NCBI GenBank assembly: GCA_903839875.1
Contig: CAIMDZ010000095.1
Span: forward strand, 1 to 37,806
Reading direction: 5' to 3'
Source of the DNA: an uncultured Bacteroidota bacterium
GTDB lineage: Bacteria > Bacteroidota > Bacteroidia > Chitinophagales > Chitinophagaceae
DNA length: 37,806 nucleotides
The position numbers and the translations under genes are program-made. The notes under the pieces are model-generated. The model was given only the letters and a program-made list of their open reading frames with translations. It was not told the origin of the DNA and made no database searches. Of this stretch, positions 34,787-37,806 are shown in pieces (position 1 is the stretch's first letter; every line of letters starts with the position of its first letter).

Positions 34787-34878
34787 AACATATCAGACCC
34801 AACCCCGACCAATTTCGGTTAACGCCTGTTTGTTTAATTAAGCAACCCCAACCTGAAACAGGGGCTACCTGAGTTACA

Positions 34879-35283
34879 CTACTCAGCGCACCCCAACTCC
34901 TTGATCTTCATCTCCACATCAAAATATACAGTGGCATTACTATTGGCTTTCACAAAAGTAAACAAACCACAAACCTTCCTATGCAAATCATGTCTCCTGC
35001 TTTCATCACGCGTGATCTTTGCGAGTTCGTAAAGTACATTGCCCAGCTCCCTTAGGTTATCTGCAGAAAATCTCTTTCCGTTAACCAGCAATTCCAGCGC
35101 TTCATCATTGTCCATCAACAGCAGCTTATCCAATTCAATATCCAGCTCCTTCTTGAACAGCACCGGAAATTCCGCCGCCATCTCCGCCGGATCATACGGC
35201 GTGCCCAGCAACCGCTGAAACAGCCTGGCCAGCGCCAGCCCTATCTGGTCTATCATCCGTTTTACCTTATCTTCCTGCGGCAT
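34879..35283 (-). CDS. Hypothetical helical protein
   Basis: A 134-residue, mostly helical, acidic soluble protein beginning MPQEDKVKRMIDQIGLALAR and ending with VEMKIKELGCAE. Charged amphipathic helices with TPR-like spacing (LLMDNDEALELLVNG, LYELAKITRDESRRHDLHRK) are visible, but no family is recognised. Its start lies 17 bases inside the upstream barrel-like gene, implying translational coupling. Both genes are thus likely one unit. Confidence 0.6.
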   Translation of the reverse strand: MPQEDKVKRMIDQIGLALARLFQRLLGTPYDPAEMAAEFPVLFKKELDIELDKLLLMDNDEALELLVNGKRFSADNLRELGNVLYELAKITRDESRRHDLHRKVCGLFTFVKANSNATVYFDVEMKIKELGCAE

Positions 35284-35911
35284 ATGATCGTTTATTAAAC
35301 TGTAGTCCCAGCCTTAATCCTGCAGTAATATCAGGCACCACGTGGCTACCTGGTATCAGGTCAATTGATCCTGCGTCATCCTCCATCCAATGTATATCCG
35401 CTTCTGTGATCCCGCTGATTTTCTTGTATCGGATGCCAGCACCTACATACCAATCAAAATAAAAATGTCCGTGTGTTTTCACCCATCCCAATACCACATC
35501 AAATCTGTACGCTTCCCTGCCTATGTTCAACACCTTGCTTCTAAGGGAGCCATTCCATGTACTGTCCTTATGATAACCTATATTCTGACCGTAAAAATGG
35601 CTTTTGGTCCCCACAGTAACACCCATATAGTTGGGGCCCTTATGTTTCTTTGAAAGATGTACGCCATGCCGCTTTATCCCTGCCCTGATATTATAACCTG
35701 TACCAGTAACATAAATTCCCGGCTCCACAAGTATCGAATACCGATTTGAAAAACCCTGCTCAAAAGAAACCCGCACATTAGGTTCTGTCCGGACTATGTT
35801 AATTAACTCCCCGGCATTTATCCCAATCCCGGTTGGAATTATTGCATCCCCCTGCCCGAAAGCATTGCCAGAAGCAGTCATCAGAAAGATTGTGAGAGCC
35901 AGTTTAAACAT
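35267..35911 (-). CDS. Exported beta-barrel-like protein
   Basis: A 214-residue exported protein with a signal peptide (residues 1-19, ending GNAFG). Alternating polar/hydrophobic strands follow: SFEQGFSNRYSILVEPGIYVTG, GVTVGTKSHFYGQNIGY, HFYFDWYVGAGIRYKK and ITAGLRLGLQFNKR. That pattern suggests a small outer-membrane beta-barrel similar to DUF3575-type proteins, though I cannot confirm the family. It overlaps the downstream gene by 17 bases. A terminator separates it from the deoxyhypusine-synthase-type gene upstream. Confidence 0.65.
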   Translation of the reverse strand: MFKLALTIFLMTASGNAFGQGDAIIPTGIGINAGELINIVRTEPNVRVSFEQGFSNRYSILVEPGIYVTGTGYNIRAGIKRHGVHLSKKHKGPNYMGVTVGTKSHFYGQNIGYHKDSTWNGSLRSKVLNIGREAYRFDVVLGWVKTHGHFYFDWYVGAGIRYKKISGITEADIHWMEDDAGSIDLIPGSHVVPDITAGLRLGLQFNKRSYAAGR

Positions 35912-35925
35912 ACAATAAAGTTCAA

Positions 35926-35952
35926 CAAAAAAAGCGATAGTTTCCTACCGCT
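35926..35952 (-). terminator. Rho-independent terminator with GAAA loop
   Basis: On the minus strand AGCGGTAG-GAAA-CTATCGCT forms an 8-bp stem (one G-U pair) with a GAAA tetraloop, followed by seven Ts. It lies downstream of the deoxyhypusine-synthase-family gene. Confidence 0.75.
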
Positions 35953-35980
35953 TGCTAATTTTCTCGTTTCTTGCGCCACT

Positions 35981-36010
35981 TATCAACCAATCAACTTATC
36001 AACCAGTCAA
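35981..36010. repeat. TATCAAC-type short tandem repeat
   Basis: Four units (TATCAACC, AATCAACT, TATCAACC, AGTCAACG) lie just past the stop of the 36019-36993 gene. They match the arrays near 7238 and 28766. Confidence 0.55.
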
Positions 36011-36018
36011 CGAATTAA

Positions 36019-36993
36019 CTACCATCCCAGAATATACGCAAATATCAACGGAGCCACAATTGTAGCATCGCTCTCTACTATGAACTTCGGCGTATGTATA
36101 TCCAGCTTGCCCCAGGTGATCTTTTCATTGGGTACTGCACCGCTGTATGAGCCGTAAGATGTAGTGCTGTCGCTGATCTGGCAGAAGTAACTCCAGAACG
36201 GCACATCATGCCACTCCAGGTCCTGGTACATCATAGGTACCACACATATAGGGAAGTCGCCGGCTATACCACCACCTATCTGGAAGAAGCCCACACCCTT
36301 GCCCGATGAATTCTTGCGGTACCACTCCGTCAGCCACATCATGTACTCTATGCCGCTCTTCATGGTGCTTGGTTTCAGCTCGCCCTTTATGCAGTAGCTG
36401 GCAAAGATGTTGCCCATGGTGCTATCCTCCCAACCCGGCACTATTATCGGAATATTCTTTTCCGCTGCCGCAATCATCCAGCTATGCTTCGGGTCAATCT
36501 CGTAATCCGCCTTCATCACCTCGCTCAGCAGCAGCTTGTACATATACTCATGCGGCAGGTAGCGCTCGCCCGCATCCTCAGCTGCCTTCCATATTTTATA
36601 GATGTGCTTCTGTATCCGCCTGAACGCCTCCTCTTCAGGTATGCACGTATCCGTCACACGGTTGAATCCCTGCTCCAGCAATTCAAACTCTTCAGACGGG
36701 GTCAGGTCGCGGTAGTTGGGCACACGCTTGTAATGCGTATGTGCCACCAGGTTCATAATATCCTCCTCCAGGTTAGCCCCTGTGCAACTGATGATATCCA
36801 CCTTGCCTGCCCGTATCATTTCGGCAAACGAAATACCCAGTTCGGCAGTGCTCATAGCCCCCGCCAGCGACACCAGCATTTTGCCACCCTCTGCCAGGTG
36901 CGTTTCATATCCCTTGGCCGCATCCACAAGCGCAGCAGCATTAAAGTGGCGGTAATGATGTACTATAAATTCCGATATCGGACCTTTGTTCAT
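36019..36993 (-). CDS. Deoxyhypusine synthase family protein
   Basis: A 324-residue homologue of deoxyhypusine synthase. The NAD-binding start MLVSLAGAMSTAELG and ISCTGANLEED are present. Residues toward the end, PNEKITWGKLDIHTPKF, contain the WGK lysine (about K296) that forms the enzyme-imine intermediate in the human enzyme (K329). Eukaryotes and archaea use it on eIF5A/aIF5A, which bacteria lack, so a bacterial homologue probably uses a small amine acceptor, as homospermidine-synthase-type members do. That is inference. It is cytoplasmic. A -7 element TACTTTTG lies at 37051-37058 and a terminator at 35926-35952. Confidence 0.9.
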   Translation of the reverse strand: MNKGPISEFIVHHYRHFNAAALVDAAKGYETHLAEGGKMLVSLAGAMSTAELGISFAEMIRAGKVDIISCTGANLEEDIMNLVAHTHYKRVPNYRDLTPSEEFELLEQGFNRVTDTCIPEEEAFRRIQKHIYKIWKAAEDAGERYLPHEYMYKLLLSEVMKADYEIDPKHSWMIAAAEKNIPIIVPGWEDSTMGNIFASYCIKGELKPSTMKSGIEYMMWLTEWYRKNSSGKGVGFFQIGGGIAGDFPICVVPMMYQDLEWHDVPFWSYFCQISDSTTSYGSYSGAVPNEKITWGKLDIHTPKFIVESDATIVAPLIFAYILGW

Positions 36994-37050
36994 AAATTAT
37001 GTTTGTTGATATTAAGAATTGAATGAAAATCTACGCTTTTATTTGGGCTG

Positions 37051-37058
37051 CAAAAGTA
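37051..37058 (-). promoter_or_regulatory. -7 element for the deoxyhypusine-synthase-family gene
   Basis: On the minus strand TACTTTTG followed by CA matches TAnnTTTG. It lies 57 bases before the ATG at 36993. Confidence 0.5.
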
Positions 37059-37134
37059 TAATTTATTATGGGGTTATTGTTATTAATTCGGTTGATTGTT
37101 ATGTCAAATCATTGACAATTGTCGGGTTTTGATC

Positions 37135-37254
37135 CTAGTATCGGCCTTTCAATTCCAGTCCTAAAGTTATCCAAAATCTCATCTGTTCAGCCGGGGAGCC
37201 ATTGCCCACCTGAAATAATCGGGATGTGACCACAATTTTCATTTTTTTCTCCAT
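37135..37254 (-). CDS. Short reading frame, possible gene remnant
   Basis: On the minus strand ATG at 37254 opens a 39-codon frame: MEKKMKIVVTSRLFQVGNG, then SPAEQMRFWITLGLELKGRY and TAG. The same frame runs further upstream without ATG for ~30 more codons (CKHISGGRNEYV). It is not low complexity and reads as protein, but no family is recognised. It may be the 3' piece of a decayed gene or a short conserved peptide gene. Confidence 0.28.
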   Translation of the reverse strand: MEKKMKIVVTSRLFQVGNGSPAEQMRFWITLGLELKGRY

Positions 37255-37600
37255 AACATATTCATTGCGTCCTCCTGAAATATGTTTACACCTTGTGCGG
37301 GAAATGCAGTTTTCTGCGAAAAAGGTAAAAATTTCTATGATACACCGGGGTTTTTACTTTTTGATAATCCAACACATTGATTATCAGTTAATTGACTAAT
37401 AATAAAATGTAAAAAGGTAATAATTTACTTCCAAAAAAGGTAAAAAAAAGGTAAAATATGGTAAATAGTTAATGGGTTGCATCGTCCTGAAATAATGCAC
37501 TCAAACTGACGAGAAATACCATGTTAGCTGCCACAATAACTATGCCATTTCTTTGGTGAGTTACCAACATTTTAGCGGGGAAAGCGGGGTTAAATTATTG
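37255..37600. repeat. Gene-poor A+T-rich region with AAAGGTAA repeats
   Basis: No intact gene is seen. GGTAA preceded by an A-run occurs at 37324, 37416, 37439 and 37450, and a fifth GGTAA at 37460 follows ATAT. The last three are spaced 11 and 10 bp apart, one helical turn. This suggests a protein-binding array, though A-rich sequence alone could produce it by drift. Confidence 0.35.
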
Positions 37601-37637
37601 AGGGATTTGGAGTTGTGACAGACGGAAAAATGTGGGT

Positions 37638-37806
37638 ATGTTTTTTTTGGCTGAATTATTGGCAGATTTTGGTGGCAGAGTAGAAAAAGCAAGCACGTGG
37701 ATGGATGAAATACGAAGCGACATGAAGTATAACTATATGAAACCTTGGCATTTCTTGGCATTTGATAAAAATACAGAAGAAGAAGTATTGGGTGAGCGCA
37801 ATGTAG
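37638..37806 (+). CDS. S1/P1 nuclease homologue, partial, runs off the window
   Basis: The frame from ATG 37638 encodes the sequence VEKASTWMDEIRSDMKYNY followed by MKPWHFLAFDKN. The pattern A-S-x-W-x-D-E-I-R-S-D...PWHF is that of the S1/P1 zinc nuclease family, where the Asp and His bind zinc. Complete proteins start after a signal peptide with W-G-x-x-G-H; here the frame upstream ends at a stop (37599-37601) and no such start is found in any frame. FGVVTDGK at 37605-37628 may be a diverged, frameshifted remnant. The gene is therefore partial and may be a pseudogene; the rest lies beyond 37806. Confidence 0.5.
   Translation, partial: MFFLAELLADFGGRVEKASTWMDEIRSDMKYNYMKPWHFLAFDKNTEEEVLGERNV

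Noticed and set aside
36484-37026. 180-codon plus-strand frame opposite the deoxyhypusine-synthase-family gene
   Set aside because: It is antisense to a gene with clear family motifs and has no recognisable domain.

Overview
The window looks like a chromosomal segment of a Bacteroidota bacterium, most likely a Chitinophagaceae-type organism. The signs are three secreted proteins with C-terminal type IX secretion (T9SS type A) sorting domains, DUF4476 and DUF4349 proteins, several TAnnTTTG (-7) promoter elements, and interspersed palindromes of types common in Bacteroidota genomes. No rRNA, tRNA or CRISPR array was seen.

Left end (1-5726): the window opens inside the 3' end of an IS630-type transposase. 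It is followed by a T9SS cargo gene that appears to have lost its 5' end. Next is a compact block that reads as a DNA-damage or defence island: a spore-photoproduct-lyase-like radical SAM protein (PA0069 type) and a Y-family DNA polymerase on the minus strand, then, divergently, a TcmP methyltransferase-fold protein and its three-Cys partner of the phage Gp37/Gp68 (DUF5131) family. The 99-bp divergent spacer carries three CCAAAAT boxes, one within a near-perfect 19-bp palindrome. This block is the best candidate for a poorly described system.

Centre-left (5747-17790): an exported alpha/beta hydrolase, an acidic hypothetical protein, accD, smpB (apparently with a TTG start), a saccharopine-dehydrogenase-type oxidoreductase, a hotdog thioesterase, a TerC membrane protein, DUF4476 and DUF4349 envelope proteins, an 870-residue T9SS cargo protein and a CHAD-domain protein. 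These are mostly single-gene units with alternating orientation.

Centre-right (17838-29898): a ddl - PASTA protein - T9SS cargo operon, a rhodanese with a conserved acidic protein, a 54-residue basic protein, a lipoprotein with a clear terminator, an APC amino-acid permease, an unrecognised secreted protein, and a three-gene GT4 glycosyltransferase operon.

Right part (29926-37806): an exported M16 zinc protease, a GlmM-type phosphohexomutase with a small membrane protein, an overlapping pair of unknown genes, and a deoxyhypusine-synthase-family enzyme. The last 800 bp are gene-poor. They hold a short minus-strand reading frame, helically spaced AAAGGTAA repeats, and the start of an S1/P1 nuclease homologue whose N-terminus cannot be found.
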